A stretch of 64,000 nt of DNA, from positions 16,592-80,591 of the forward strand of contig JAJEDY010000021.1 of assembly GCA_022821275.1 (NCBI GenBank), written 5' to 3'. This DNA is from Candidatus Latescibacterota bacterium (GTDB taxonomy: Bacteria > Latescibacterota > UBA2968). The notes under the pieces were generated by a model that did no database searches, was not told the origin of the DNA, and saw nothing but the letters and a program-made list of their open reading frames with translations. Below, piece after piece: positions 46,443 to 55,307 of the stretch; position 1 is the first letter of the stretch; every line of letters starts with the position of its first letter. The translations under genes and the position numbers were made by a program.

Positions 46443-47744
46443 TTGCAACCGATATGCAACTATTGGCGTGTTGTCGGTTTTATTCTCGCGTTTCTGTTTT
46501 TTTTGCGTGATGCTGTCGCTGCGCCAGATTTTGACGCGCTTGAGAAGAGTATTGTGCGTATTGTAACGCAGACAAATCAGGGGATTGGGACGGGTACTGG
46601 ATTTGTGATCAATGATCGGGGTTATATCGCTACGAACGTACACGTTATTGCCGGTGGTAATTTGATCAAAGCAATACCGACAAATTCCAATACCATGTAC
46701 GATGTTGATGTGATTGCTATGTCCTATGAACTCGATCTGGCAATCGTACGCGTGCCGGGGATCAATCTACCACCGATTACGCTTTCGCTCGCGCCGTCGA
46801 GAAAGGGGCAGAAGGTGTGGGCTATTGGTTATCCGGGGGGAGCCGATAGGAACAGACCTGCCCATGATCCAACTGTACAGGATGGTGTTATTGGTAGAAT
46901 TTTTTCAGGTGCTTGGAAGACCCAAAAATTCAGGATTATTCAACACAACGCGCCTACGAATCCCGGTAACAGCGGCGGACCTTTACTGGACGACTGCGGA
47001 AGGGTGATCGGTGTTAATACGCAAGCGTCTCTTGTGGTCATTGCCAGCCCATCCGATGGGGTAACGCGGGTGCCGCACGCGGCGGGTATTTACTGGTCTT
47101 CTCATATTGAGGAATTGGCAAAGCTGTTGCGTGAAAATGCAATTTCTTTTCAGTCGGACGGCGATGAGTGTTTAGCGGCTGATTCTACTGGGCATTCTGC
47201 GGAGGCGGACCAGGCAAAGAGTCAAGCAGATGAGGTGAATCAGAAATTTCTTATTTGGGTGATATTATTGGGTGCTGTGGCTGTGGTCGCTCTGATACTT
47301 GCTTTGAAGAAACCCCGGCAGCAGATCATTCACGCTGCAGACCATATCAGCCTACGCTTCAAAACAAAAGCACCTGCTGTGGCTGTCCAAAAACGAGCAC
47401 CCGAAAAACTTCCAGGACACGGTCTGATGCTGACCGGGTTTGACGGTAATGGCAATCCCATTCGCATTGCTTTACCACCAAACAGATTCCCGGGGCAGTA
47501 TTTGGGGGTTTCATTGGGCAGGCATCCCGAGTTGGTGGATGAAATTATCCAGGACCAAAATGTATCCAGACGACATGTGCGAATTGCGGCGCAAGCGGGT
47601 CAATTTTATATTGAAGATTTGAATTCGCGCAATGGCACGTTTTTGAATCACCACAAATTGTCACCATTTAAGCCAACGCTTTTAGACTATGGGGCTTTGG
47701 TGAGATTGGGCGGTTTGGAGTTCATGGTTTCAAAACTGGAATAG
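46443..47744 (+). CDS. Membrane-bound trypsin-like serine protease with FHA domain
   Basis: 433 residues with the same plan as its upstream neighbour but a complete catalytic triad: His67 in TNVHVIAG, Asp98 in LDLAIV and Ser177 in NPGNSGGPLLD. After a short linker there is one TM helix (FLIWVILLGAVAVVALILAL) and a C-terminal FHA domain (SLGRHPELV, NVSRRHVRI, NSRNGTFLN). The protease should face the periplasm and the FHA domain the cytosol. The start is a TTG at 46443, well placed 6 bases after AGGAG. It lies 3 bases after the pseudoprotease gene and the two presumably form a complex. Confidence 0.88.
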   Translation: MQPICNYWRVVGFILAFLFFLRDAVAAPDFDALEKSIVRIVTQTNQGIGTGTGFVINDRGYIATNVHVIAGGNLIKAIPTNSNTMYDVDVIAMSYELDLAIVRVPGINLPPITLSLAPSRKGQKVWAIGYPGGADRNRPAHDPTVQDGVIGRIFSGAWKTQKFRIIQHNAPTNPGNSGGPLLDDCGRVIGVNTQASLVVIASPSDGVTRVPHAAGIYWSSHIEELAKLLRENAISFQSDGDECLAADSTGHSAEADQAKSQADEVNQKFLIWVILLGAVAVVALILALKKPRQQIIHAADHISLRFKTKAPAVAVQKRAPEKLPGHGLMLTGFDGNGNPIRIALPPNRFPGQYLGVSLGRHPELVDEIIQDQNVSRRHVRIAAQAGQFYIEDLNSRNGTFLNHHKLSPFKPTLLDYGALVRLGGLEFMVSKLE

Positions 47745-47757
47745 GGGCATCTTGCAA

Positions 47758-48573
47758 ATGAAAAAACACAGCCGAGAAATTAATATTTTCAGCATGTCTG
47801 CGCTCGATCTATTCGCTTCGGCAATGGGTGCTTTCATTTTGATTACCATTGTGTTGTTTCCATTTTTTTTAAACAGAGACGAGTCGTTGGAACGCATTGC
47901 GGAAGAAAGGGCTAAGTTGGAACAGGAGAGGATCAGACTGGAACAAGAGAAATCCCAGGTCCCACCCCAAAGTAGCCCGCTTGCAGAGCGGGTTAAAGCA
48001 CTGGAACAGGAGATTGATGATACATCTGTTTTATTGGGTATTAAGACCACAGCAAAGAAGTTTGTAATCGTAGTGGATATGTCAGGTAGTATTTATCGAC
48101 CTGGTAGTCAGGACTATCGCCAATTTATCACATTGTCAGTAAGGGATATGCTTTCTTCTTTTCAATCGGAAATAGAATTGGTTCTGGTTGGTTTTCACGC
48201 TCCAAATCGCGGGACGCAATTGCACTATTGGCCTGAGAATAGGCATTATTTTCAAGTTAGGAAGAATACGCGAAATCGCGTTATAGCCACCATAAATAAC
48301 TGGATGAGTCTCGTGGATGGTGGCACGCCGACCCGCGAAGCTCTGACGGCAGCACTTGCTCTCAATCCCGAAGAGATTATCCTCTTGAGCGATGGTGCAC
48401 CCTCGGAAAATTGGCGGTATGTCGTCAATACCATCACAGTTCAAAATATGAAAAAAATACCGATACACGCTGTCGCTGTTGGCGATTATGTCACAAAACG
48501 GGATTTTATCGATTTTCTGGTGCAGTTGACAGAGCGGAACGGTGGGTATCTCGTAGGTGCCAAACCTGGTTAA
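47758..48573 (+). CDS. Membrane-anchored vWA-domain protein with MotB/ExbD-like N-terminal helix
   Basis: 271 residues from the ATG at 47758 (a TTG six bases earlier is possible). The N-terminus SALDLFASAMGAFILITIVL is one TM helix with Asp17 at its start, like the proton-carrying Asp of MotB, TolR and ExbD. A charged coiled coil (44-90) leads to a vWA domain with a complete MIDAS: DMSGS (Asp107, Ser109, Ser111), the Thr in GGTPTREAL and the Asp in LSDGAPS. In MotB-type topology the vWA domain would be in the periplasm. An ExbB/MotA-like gene lies two genes downstream, so the pair may be a channel complex with vWA replacing the peptidoglycan-binding domain. Confidence 0.85.
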   Translation: MKKHSREINIFSMSALDLFASAMGAFILITIVLFPFFLNRDESLERIAEERAKLEQERIRLEQEKSQVPPQSSPLAERVKALEQEIDDTSVLLGIKTTAKKFVIVVDMSGSIYRPGSQDYRQFITLSVRDMLSSFQSEIELVLVGFHAPNRGTQLHYWPENRHYFQVRKNTRNRVIATINNWMSLVDGGTPTREALTAALALNPEEIILLSDGAPSENWRYVVNTITVQNMKKIPIHAVAVGDYVTKRDFIDFLVQLTERNGGYLVGAKPG

Positions 48574-48611
48574 GGAGAAGTGTGAAGTGTGAAGGTTGAG
48601 AGGATTGCGAA

Positions 48612-48977
48612 ATGTCTAACTTTTCTACCTATCGAATTGGTCGCGGTTCGGATGTGGATATTCGCATTGACGATAGCACGGTCTCCCGCATTCACGCAGA
48701 GTTGGTTGTGACTGCGAAGGGAGCATACTATCTGACTGATTGCGGTAGTAGCGGCGGGAGTTATGTTGCGCGAAATGGCGAGTGGGAGGCTATTACACAG
48801 GATTTTATCTCTCCAATGGATGCAATTCTACTCGGTCGGTATCAGACGACCGCACGGCAACTTATGACGATGGTTAATCAAGGTGGACGGGATATTGTAA
48901 GACGCAAGGATGATTTGCCCGAGGGACCGGTGCGTCGCAATGTAGATACAGGTGAAATTATAGGAGACGAGGATTGA
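48612..48977 (+). CDS. Small FHA-domain protein
   Basis: 121 residues, essentially one FHA domain and a charged tail. RIGRGSDVDIRIDD, VSRIHAEL and DCGSSGGSYV are the phosphothreonine-binding loops. There is no TM helix or signal peptide, so it should be cytosolic. Its C-terminal RRNVDTGEIIGDED holds a Thr that a kinase could use, which is speculative. It is translated one base before the ExbB-like gene, suggesting a direct role with that channel. Confidence 0.85.
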   Translation: MSNFSTYRIGRGSDVDIRIDDSTVSRIHAELVVTAKGAYYLTDCGSSGGSYVARNGEWEAITQDFISPMDAILLGRYQTTARQLMTMVNQGGRDIVRRKDDLPEGPVRRNVDTGEIIGDED

Positions 48978-48978
48978 C

Positions 48979-49764
48979 ATGGCAGCAGGTCAAACAGCAG
49001 AGACGAATCAACGCCTCATCGCATCTGGCTTCAGTTTGGTAATAGGTGTTGTCCTTATTGCGCTACTGAGTATTGTCTTTGATAATCCCGATTCACAAGT
49101 GGGTGCTTTCTTGCTTGACCGCCACACGGAAAATTTTCTCTACCCGTTTACGATCCAGAATGTCATGTGGCTGATGTTTTGTCTGGGCTGTGGCGAGTTG
49201 TGGGGGCGATTTAATCAGTCCAATTTAGAATTGGCACAAATCTCAAAGCGATATCTTCCAGAAGACGATTCGATTATGTTGCGGGCGCAGGACCTGGGTT
49301 CTCTCTATCAAAAGATGCGTCCAAAGGATGGGGAACGGACTTTCTTTTTGCAACGCTTAATCACGCGCTGTATTTTGCAATTTCAGGGGAGCAGATCGGT
49401 CAATCAGACCAATTCCCTATTAAACTCTTCTCTGGAATTATTTCAGCACGAGCTTGAACTCAAATATACCATGTTGCGGTATCTCGTCTGGCTGATTCCC
49501 ACAATGGGGTTTATTGGCACGGTTGTCGGAATCGCCTTTGCGCTGGATTATGCGGCGAGTATTGAAAATCCCCAGGACCCGACACTGCTGGCGGAGATCA
49601 CCGGGCGATTGGGTGTTGCGTTTTATACGACTTTACTCGCTCTGATTCAATCGGCACTGTTGGTTTTTGCACTGCATATCGCGCAGGGAAGAGAGGAGAT
49701 GGCCTTGAATCAATCAGGCCAGTACTGTTTGGATAATTTAATTAACCGACTTTATGAAAAATAG
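48979..49764 (+). CDS. MotA/TolQ/ExbB-family proton channel protein
   Basis: 261 residues with four predicted helices: two near the N-terminus (GFSLVIGVVLIALLSIV; PFTIQNVMWLMFCLG) and two near the C-terminus after a long cytosolic helical part. IPTMGFIGTVVGIAFAL and RLGVAFYTTLLALIQSALL match the third and fourth helices of the family, including the small residues and Thr lining the ion path. Family members make five-fold rings around two MotB/ExbD-like subunits. The upstream vWA protein has a suitable partner helix. AGGAG precedes the ATG and the gene lies between two FHA genes. Confidence 0.88.
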   Translation: MAAGQTAETNQRLIASGFSLVIGVVLIALLSIVFDNPDSQVGAFLLDRHTENFLYPFTIQNVMWLMFCLGCGELWGRFNQSNLELAQISKRYLPEDDSIMLRAQDLGSLYQKMRPKDGERTFFLQRLITRCILQFQGSRSVNQTNSLLNSSLELFQHELELKYTMLRYLVWLIPTMGFIGTVVGIAFALDYAASIENPQDPTLLAEITGRLGVAFYTTLLALIQSALLVFALHIAQGREEMALNQSGQYCLDNLINRLYEK

Positions 49765-49776
49765 GAGGGTAGTGTT

Positions 49777-50427
49777 ATGCCTGTTTATCGTGGACCCGAT
49801 GGCAAGATTATTGAAGAGAAAACAAATAAAGGAGGAGATGTGACCCAGCCGACTGATAGGGCACAAAGGCCGATGCCACCGGCACCACCGGGCGGCGATC
49901 AAGCCGCCGGTTCAGGGCGTTTGGATGCACCTACTCAGAAGATGGATGCGAGTGGTTCTCAATCCCAGGCAATCTCTGAAGAAAAGACCCGGGTTGTAGG
50001 AGGCCGTCGCAGGCAGGAAGATCAGCAGCGTCTGGAAGAACGCGCTGAGAAAGCCGATGGTATGGATGATCCGGTTGTGGGATGGTTGGTTATTGTCGAA
50101 GGACCAGGAAAAGGGCGGGCCAGGCAATTGGGTTATGGTTCTAATTCGATTGGGCGCGGAGAAACTGACCGCGTCAATCTCGATTGCGGTGATGATCAAA
50201 TTTCGCGTGGCGGACATGCTACTGTGACCTACGATCCGCGTGGCAGGAAGTTTTATGTGCAGCACGGCGGCGGCACAAATCTAACCTACCTCAACGACCA
50301 GCCCGTGCTCATTCCGATTGAACTGCCCGCACTGAGTCATATTAGCATCGGTAATACGATTCTGCGATTTGTGCCCTTGTGTGGCGATGCATTTGACTGG
50401 CAAGATATAGAAGAGAGCGAGGAATAG
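49777..50427 (+). CDS. FHA-domain protein with disordered N-terminus
   Basis: 216 residues. Residues 1-95 are polar and probably disordered (Pro, Gln, Thr-rich, with EEKTRVVGG). From residue 103 an FHA domain starts with WLVIVEGPGKGRARQLGYG, then IGRGETDRVNLD and ISRGGHATV. The final residues are acidic. The disordered part holds several Thr that could be phosphorylated by a kinase of the cluster and then be bound by another FHA domain, as in FhaA- or Fha1-type proteins; this is an inference. It is the last gene before the hairpin at 50436. Confidence 0.82.
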   Translation: MPVYRGPDGKIIEEKTNKGGDVTQPTDRAQRPMPPAPPGGDQAAGSGRLDAPTQKMDASGSQSQAISEEKTRVVGGRRRQEDQQRLEERAEKADGMDDPVVGWLVIVEGPGKGRARQLGYGSNSIGRGETDRVNLDCGDDQISRGGHATVTYDPRGRKFYVQHGGGTNLTYLNDQPVLIPIELPALSHISIGNTILRFVPLCGDAFDWQDIEESEE

Positions 50428-50435
50428 CGATTGTC

Positions 50436-50460
50436 ATTGCGGCATGATTTTAGCCGCAAT
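50436..50460. terminator. Hairpin between the FHA/ExbB genes and the first kinase gene
   Basis: ATTGCGGC and GCCGCAAT form an 8-bp stem with a 9-base loop, without a T-run afterwards. It may be an attenuating or RNA-stabilising hairpin rather than a full terminator. Confidence 0.4.
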
Positions 50461-50573
50461 CCAGAAGGCTTTGATCGTCATTGTAGCATAGTGATGAATT
50501 GCAATCCAAGGATTTTGGTTGTCATTTTTTTGACAGCTCCCAAAGATAAAAATACATCTTCAAGGGCAATGGT

Positions 50574-52661
50574 ATGAACGACGCACAACAACCTCTCAAT
50601 GCTCTACCTCAAGGCCACCGTCTTCAGGAATACGAACTGGTGCGAGTGCTCGGATTTGGCGGATTTGGCATGACCTATCTCGGCTTTGACCACAATCTGG
50701 ACAAAGCCGTTGCGATTAAAGAATACTTGCCATCCGATATTGCTGTTCGTACAGGCGATAACAGCGTTGCTCCACAAGCGAGCCAGTTTCGAGGTGATTT
50801 TGAGTGGGGATTAGATCGTTTCTTGGATGAAGCGCGTGCCTTAGCCCGCTTTGACCATCGCCACATTATTAAAATATATCGTTTCTTTGAGGCACACGGC
50901 ACAGCGTATATCGTGATGGAATATGCTGAAGGTGAGACCTTGACAGCGTTTCTGGAACGCAAAGGGACGTTGGAAGAATCTGAACTCAAAGCCATTCTGT
51001 ATCCGATTCTCGATGGCTTGGAGGTAGTGCATGGAGCTGATTTTTTGCATCGAGATATAAAGCCGGGCAATATCATCATTCGAGATGAGGACAATTCGCC
51101 AGTGTTGTTGGACTTTGGTTCAGCGCGTCAGGCAATCGGTGCAAGGAGCCGTTCGGTTACGTCGATTATCACGCCGGGTTATGCGCCAATAGAGCAGTAT
51201 TCAAGTCGGGGTGATCAGGGACCATGGACGGATATTTATGCTTTGGGAGGCGTATGTTATCGTGCATTGACTGGTGAAGTGCCTGAAGATGCAACAGATC
51301 GTATGCGGGATGATCCACTCATTCCAGTGTCTGAACGATGTGCTGGTCAAGTGAGTGCTGAGTTTCTTTCTGCAATAGATTGGGCGTTGGCAGTGGATGA
51401 AGGGGATCGCCCGCAGGGTATTGCTGAATGGCGTTCAAGGTTGGAGGGGGAGCAGGTCGTTGATTCCCCACCAATTGAAGAGAGACAGATTTCGGTTACT
51501 CCTATTGAAAGGACGAGTACGCTGTCTGGAGTACCTCAAGGTGTTATACCCGAGTTGGAGCGAAAGAGCAAGAGACGAGGCAAGGTTCTATTGGGTGTTT
51601 TAGGCGTGTGTCTGCTCCTTACGGGTTTGGGCGGATATTTGTGGTGGGCAAAGAAAAATCATGAGGCTGAAATCGTGCGTTATGTGGCGCAGTTTGAAGA
51701 AGCATTGGGACGTAAGGATTTCAGTATGGCGGGTATCTATGTGGATTCGCTACGAGTTGTTGATTCAGATGCGCCTATGTTGTCCGAGTTGGAAGATCGT
51801 CTATCAAAGGCACGCCAGGTATCTGACTTGTTGTCTGGTGCGGCTGAGGACATGGCTGCGGATCGTTTGATGAGTCCTACGGGTCAAAATGCGTGGGAGA
51901 AGTACCAATCAGTATTGGAATTGGAGCCGGAGCATGGGGTTGCGACTGCTGGTCTGGATAGCATCATTGCGCGTTATGTAGTGAAGTTTGAGTCTGCTTT
52001 AGAGGATAAGGATTTCACTATGGTGGATGAGTGTATGACTCAGATTCGAGTAGTTGATTCCAATGCACCTATGTTATCAGAACTGGAAGGTCGTTTATCG
52101 GCGTCACGTCAGACGGAGAAGCGACGTCAAGAACAGGCGGCTTTAGAAAAGGAAAGACTGCGTCAAGAACAAGAACGGACAGCCTCGGAGAGGCAACGTC
52201 CAGAACAGGTAGAGAAACAACGTTTTATTTCAGATATGGGCCGCGAGCCGTCCCCATTGAGAGTGAATGGCATGGGTGAGACTGATCTACACATCGCAGC
52301 GCGTTTGAATCTACCTTTGCTGACTCTATCCCTGTTGAAGCAGGACGCTGATGTCAACGCGAAGAACAAAGATGGCTTTACGCCACTACATTTGGCGGCG
52401 GTAACAAATGCTCGTGAGGTAGCCGAGGTATTACTCAGACACGGCGCTGATGTCAACGCGAAGAGCAAAAATGGCTTTACGCCACTACATTTGGCGGCGG
52501 TAACAAATGCTCGTGAAGTAGCCGAGGTATTACTCAGACACGGTGCTGATGTCAACACGAAAACCCAAGATGGTCTATACCTAACCCCACTGCACCTCGC
52601 AGTATTGAATGGTGCTTATCAAACAGAAGCAGTGTTGCGCCGCTACGGTGGAAAAAGATAA
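50574..52661 (+). CDS. Ser/Thr protein kinase with TM helix, repeated ectodomain and ankyrin repeats
   Basis: 695 residues. The kinase domain (about 18-290) is complete: GFGGFG loop (27-32), Lys49 in VAIKEYLP, HRDIKPGN (159-166), DFGSA (180-184) and GYAPIEQYS. One TM helix follows (about 335-355), so the rest is probably periplasmic. There are two copies of a helical module of about 40 residues (FEEALGRKDF...; FESALEDKDF...) separated by an MAADRLMSP stretch, a Gln/Glu-rich coiled coil, and four ankyrin repeats, two of them almost identical at DNA level. Ankyrin repeats outside the cell membrane are unusual. The ATG lies behind AAGGG. Confidence 0.87.
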   Translation: MNDAQQPLNALPQGHRLQEYELVRVLGFGGFGMTYLGFDHNLDKAVAIKEYLPSDIAVRTGDNSVAPQASQFRGDFEWGLDRFLDEARALARFDHRHIIKIYRFFEAHGTAYIVMEYAEGETLTAFLERKGTLEESELKAILYPILDGLEVVHGADFLHRDIKPGNIIIRDEDNSPVLLDFGSARQAIGARSRSVTSIITPGYAPIEQYSSRGDQGPWTDIYALGGVCYRALTGEVPEDATDRMRDDPLIPVSERCAGQVSAEFLSAIDWALAVDEGDRPQGIAEWRSRLEGEQVVDSPPIEERQISVTPIERTSTLSGVPQGVIPELERKSKRRGKVLLGVLGVCLLLTGLGGYLWWAKKNHEAEIVRYVAQFEEALGRKDFSMAGIYVDSLRVVDSDAPMLSELEDRLSKARQVSDLLSGAAEDMAADRLMSPTGQNAWEKYQSVLELEPEHGVATAGLDSIIARYVVKFESALEDKDFTMVDECMTQIRVVDSNAPMLSELEGRLSASRQTEKRRQEQAALEKERLRQEQERTASERQRPEQVEKQRFISDMGREPSPLRVNGMGETDLHIAARLNLPLLTLSLLKQDADVNAKNKDGFTPLHLAAVTNAREVAEVLLRHGADVNAKSKNGFTPLHLAAVTNAREVAEVLLRHGADVNTKTQDGLYLTPLHLAVLNGAYQTEAVLRRYGGKR
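52350..52547 (+). repeat. Tandem 99-bp repeat encoding one ankyrin unit twice
   Basis: Two head-to-tail 99-bp units (52350-52448 and 52449-52547) differ at only four positions, and a third, diverged unit follows. 99 bp equals exactly one 33-residue ankyrin repeat, so copy number can change without breaking the frame. Confidence 0.92.
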
Positions 52662-52746
52662 AATAAGCTGATTCTTAAAATAATCGGAGATACTATAAAC
52701 GCAGAATACTACCGAAGAATGAAAACAGACAATAACGGGAGAGGTT

Positions 52747-53823
52747 ATGAGCGGAAGACACGAATGCATTGGAATCAATGTGCAGACCAAAGATGGCGAT
52801 ACGCAGTTACACCTTGCGGTGCGAGAAAATGCTCATAAGAGAGCAGAGGTATTGCTTAGACAAGGTGCCGATCCTAACGCGAAGGATAAATATGGCTCTA
52901 CGCCACTACATTGGGCAGTGAGGAACAAGGCTTCTGAGACAGCCGAGGTATTGTTCAAACATGGTGCTAATCTCAACGCACAGAACAAAGATGGGGTGAC
53001 GCCACTGCACTGGGCGGTGAGGATACCACCATATTCTTCTGCATTCGCAGAAATTTTGCTTAAACATGGTGCCGATCCTAACGCGAGGGACATATATGGC
53101 TCTACGCCGTTGCACAACGCAGCGTGGAAAAATAATTATGAAGCGGCAGAAGTGTTGCTCAAACATGGAGCAGACCTTAATGCGAAAGACAATCAGGGCC
53201 TGATGCCGTTGCACAACGCAATGAAAAAAAATAATCGTGAAGTAGCAGAAATTTTGCGACGTTACAGCGACCAGATGACAGATTCTGTGAATATCTATCA
53301 GCCAGTCACTACGTCTGCAACTACAAAAGCAAGGCTGAACAAAGAGTTGTACACTGCGGCAGCGAATAATGCTCATGATATAGTAGAGGTATTGCTGAAT
53401 CAAGGTGCTGATGTCGATGCCAAGACAGGTTCTGGCGACACGCCGCTACACGTTGCGGCAACGAATAATGCTCAAGAGGCAGCAGAGATATTGCTAAATC
53501 AAGGTGCCGACCCTAACGCGCAGAACAAAGATGGCTGGACGCCATTGCACACGGCGACAAGGATACCACCATATTCTCCTGTGTTCGCCGAATTATTGCT
53601 GAATCAAGGCGCCGATCCCAACGCAGAGAATAAATATGGAGACACACCACTGCACAACGCAGGGTGGAAAAATAATCACGAGACAGCCGAAGTATTACTC
53701 AAACACGGAGCCGATGTCAACGCCAAGGACAAATATGGCAAAACGCCGCTACACAATGCTGTGAAAAAAAGTAATCACGAGACAGCCGAAGTATTGTGTC
53801 GTTATGGCGGCAGAACAAGATAA
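52747..53823 (+). CDS. Ankyrin-repeat protein
   Basis: 358 residues, nearly all ankyrin repeats (about ten), of the type GADPNAKDKYGSTPLHWAV. No signal peptide or TM helix is visible, so it should be cytosolic, unlike the ankyrin part of the kinase upstream. The protein is an internal duplication: residues 15-175 and 195-355 align, each containing an unusual repeat with an IPPYS insertion and each ending in a RYS or RYG motif. GGGAGAGG precedes the ATG. It may be a soluble relative or competitor of the kinase's ankyrin part. Confidence 0.85.
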   Translation: MSGRHECIGINVQTKDGDTQLHLAVRENAHKRAEVLLRQGADPNAKDKYGSTPLHWAVRNKASETAEVLFKHGANLNAQNKDGVTPLHWAVRIPPYSSAFAEILLKHGADPNARDIYGSTPLHNAAWKNNYEAAEVLLKHGADLNAKDNQGLMPLHNAMKKNNREVAEILRRYSDQMTDSVNIYQPVTTSATTKARLNKELYTAAANNAHDIVEVLLNQGADVDAKTGSGDTPLHVAATNNAQEAAEILLNQGADPNAQNKDGWTPLHTATRIPPYSPVFAELLLNQGADPNAENKYGDTPLHNAGWKNNHETAEVLLKHGADVNAKDKYGKTPLHNAVKKSNHETAEVLCRYGGRTR

Positions 53824-53930
53824 TTCTTGCGATAATCGCAGATGCTATGAGCGTAGAACAATGGCGTCAAGAAGATGCGGACGAGACGCTGTTTGAATCG
53901 CTACATCACGACTCAATCGTGAGGAAAAAG

Positions 53931-55250
53931 ATGACCGATGCACAACAACCCTTAAACGCCCTGCCACAAGGCCACCGGTTCCAGGAATACGAACTGGTGA
54001 GGGTTTTGGGCTTTGGGGGATTTGGCATGACCTATCTCAGCTTTGACCACAATCTGGATAAAGCTGTTGCGATCAAGGAATACCTGCCGTCCGGTATTGC
54101 CACCCGTACAGGCGATAACAGCGTTGCTCCGCAAGCCAGCCAGTTTCAAGGTGATTTTGCCTGGGGATTGGAGCGTTTCTTAGATGAAGCCCGTGCCTTA
54201 GCCCGATTCGATCATCGTCACATTATTAAAGTGCATCGTTTCTTTGAGGCGCATGGCACAGCATATATCGTGATGGAATACGCTGAGGGAGAGACCTTAT
54301 CGGCGTTTTTGGAACGAAAATGGACATTGAAAGAAGCTGAACTCAAAGCGATACTGTATCCGGTCCTTGATGGTTTGGAAGTAGTGCATGGGGCTGATTT
54401 TTTGCATCGGGACATCAAGCCGGGCAATATCATTATTCGAGATGAAGACAATTCACCAGTGTTGTTGGACTTTGGTTCAGCGCGTCAGGCGATCGGGGCA
54501 AGGAGCAGCTCGGTTACGTCGATCATCACGCCGGGTTACGCGCCGATAGAGCAGTATTCGAGTCGTGGGGATCAGGGTCCTTGGACGGATATCTATGCGT
54601 TGGGTGGTGTGTGTTACCGGGCATTGACTGGTGAAGTCCCTGACGATGCGACGGATCGCATGCGAAATGATCCGTTGGTTCCGGTAGCGCAGCGATGTAT
54701 AGATCAAGCGCGTGGTGAGTTTCTCTCGGCGATAGATTGGGCACTGGCAGTGGATGAGGGTGATCGCCCGCAAAGCGTCGCTGAATGGCGTGCAAAGTTG
54801 GGGAATGATTTGACAAGGCACGCGCCTGTATCAGTATCGCAACAAAGGCGTCACCAGGACGAAAAGACCGTTGATGAGTTACCAAATCATCCGCCTCTAG
54901 AGAATGTACAAAAAATGTTATTGTCAGCAGGGTTAGCTGATGCAGCCAGGCAATTAGGCGTATCCGCTAGAGAACTGGATTTAATAAGAAAAAAATATGG
55001 CCTTCAGTTGCCCAAACTCGTAGCACAAAAAAAGACAGAAGGAGGAAATATTATGGCGGGACAAGGTTCGGGCGGCAATGTTCTTGCGGCTTTGTGTAGC
55101 TTTTTTATACCGGGGTTGGGTCAGTTGCTTCAGGGGCGTTTGCTCATTGCCCTTTTCCAATTTTTTTTGGCGGCCATTCTGTGGCTTGTCTGGATGGGCT
55201 GGATAATCCACCTGTGGTCAGTTTTGAACGCGGCTCGGTGGAGACCATGA
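53931..55250 (+). CDS. Ser/Thr protein kinase with HTH-like segment and C-terminal membrane domain
   Basis: 439 residues from the ATG at 53931 (GAGGAAAAAG site); the longer frame from 53796 overlaps the ankyrin gene. The kinase domain is complete and very close to the other two (VAIKEYLPS, HRDIKPGN, DFGSARQAI). After it come a short segment resembling a helix-turn-helix (GLADAARQLGVSARELDLIR) and a C-terminal hydrophobic part of about 65 residues with IPGLGQLLQGR and two helices. That last part has its own strong ribosome site and ATG at 55053, in frame, so it may also be made alone. It has no ectodomain, so it should sense from inside. Confidence 0.83.
   Translation: MTDAQQPLNALPQGHRFQEYELVRVLGFGGFGMTYLSFDHNLDKAVAIKEYLPSGIATRTGDNSVAPQASQFQGDFAWGLERFLDEARALARFDHRHIIKVHRFFEAHGTAYIVMEYAEGETLSAFLERKWTLKEAELKAILYPVLDGLEVVHGADFLHRDIKPGNIIIRDEDNSPVLLDFGSARQAIGARSSSVTSIITPGYAPIEQYSSRGDQGPWTDIYALGGVCYRALTGEVPDDATDRMRNDPLVPVAQRCIDQARGEFLSAIDWALAVDEGDRPQSVAEWRAKLGNDLTRHAPVSVSQQRRHQDEKTVDELPNHPPLENVQKMLLSAGLADAARQLGVSARELDLIRKKYGLQLPKLVAQKKTEGGNIMAGQGSGGNVLAALCSFFIPGLGQLLQGRLLIALFQFFLAAILWLVWMGWIIHLWSVLNAARWRP
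55039..55055 (+). promoter_or_regulatory. Strong internal ribosome-binding site and in-frame ATG inside the second kinase gene
   Basis: AAGGAGG lies 7 bases before an in-frame ATG at 55053. Starting here would give a 65-residue membrane protein (MAGQGSGGNVLAALCSFF start). The site suggests a former separate gene now fused to the kinase, or a second product. Confidence 0.6.
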
Positions 55251-55307
55251 TTGCAGGCGTTAATACCGACAATCGCGCTCAGATAGAGCACACACAAGAG
55301 GAAGTAT

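Noticed and set aside
52350..53800. Regular repeats that might suggest a CRISPR array
   Set aside because: The period is 99 bp, coding and in frame as ankyrin repeats, without conserved short repeats and unique spacers.
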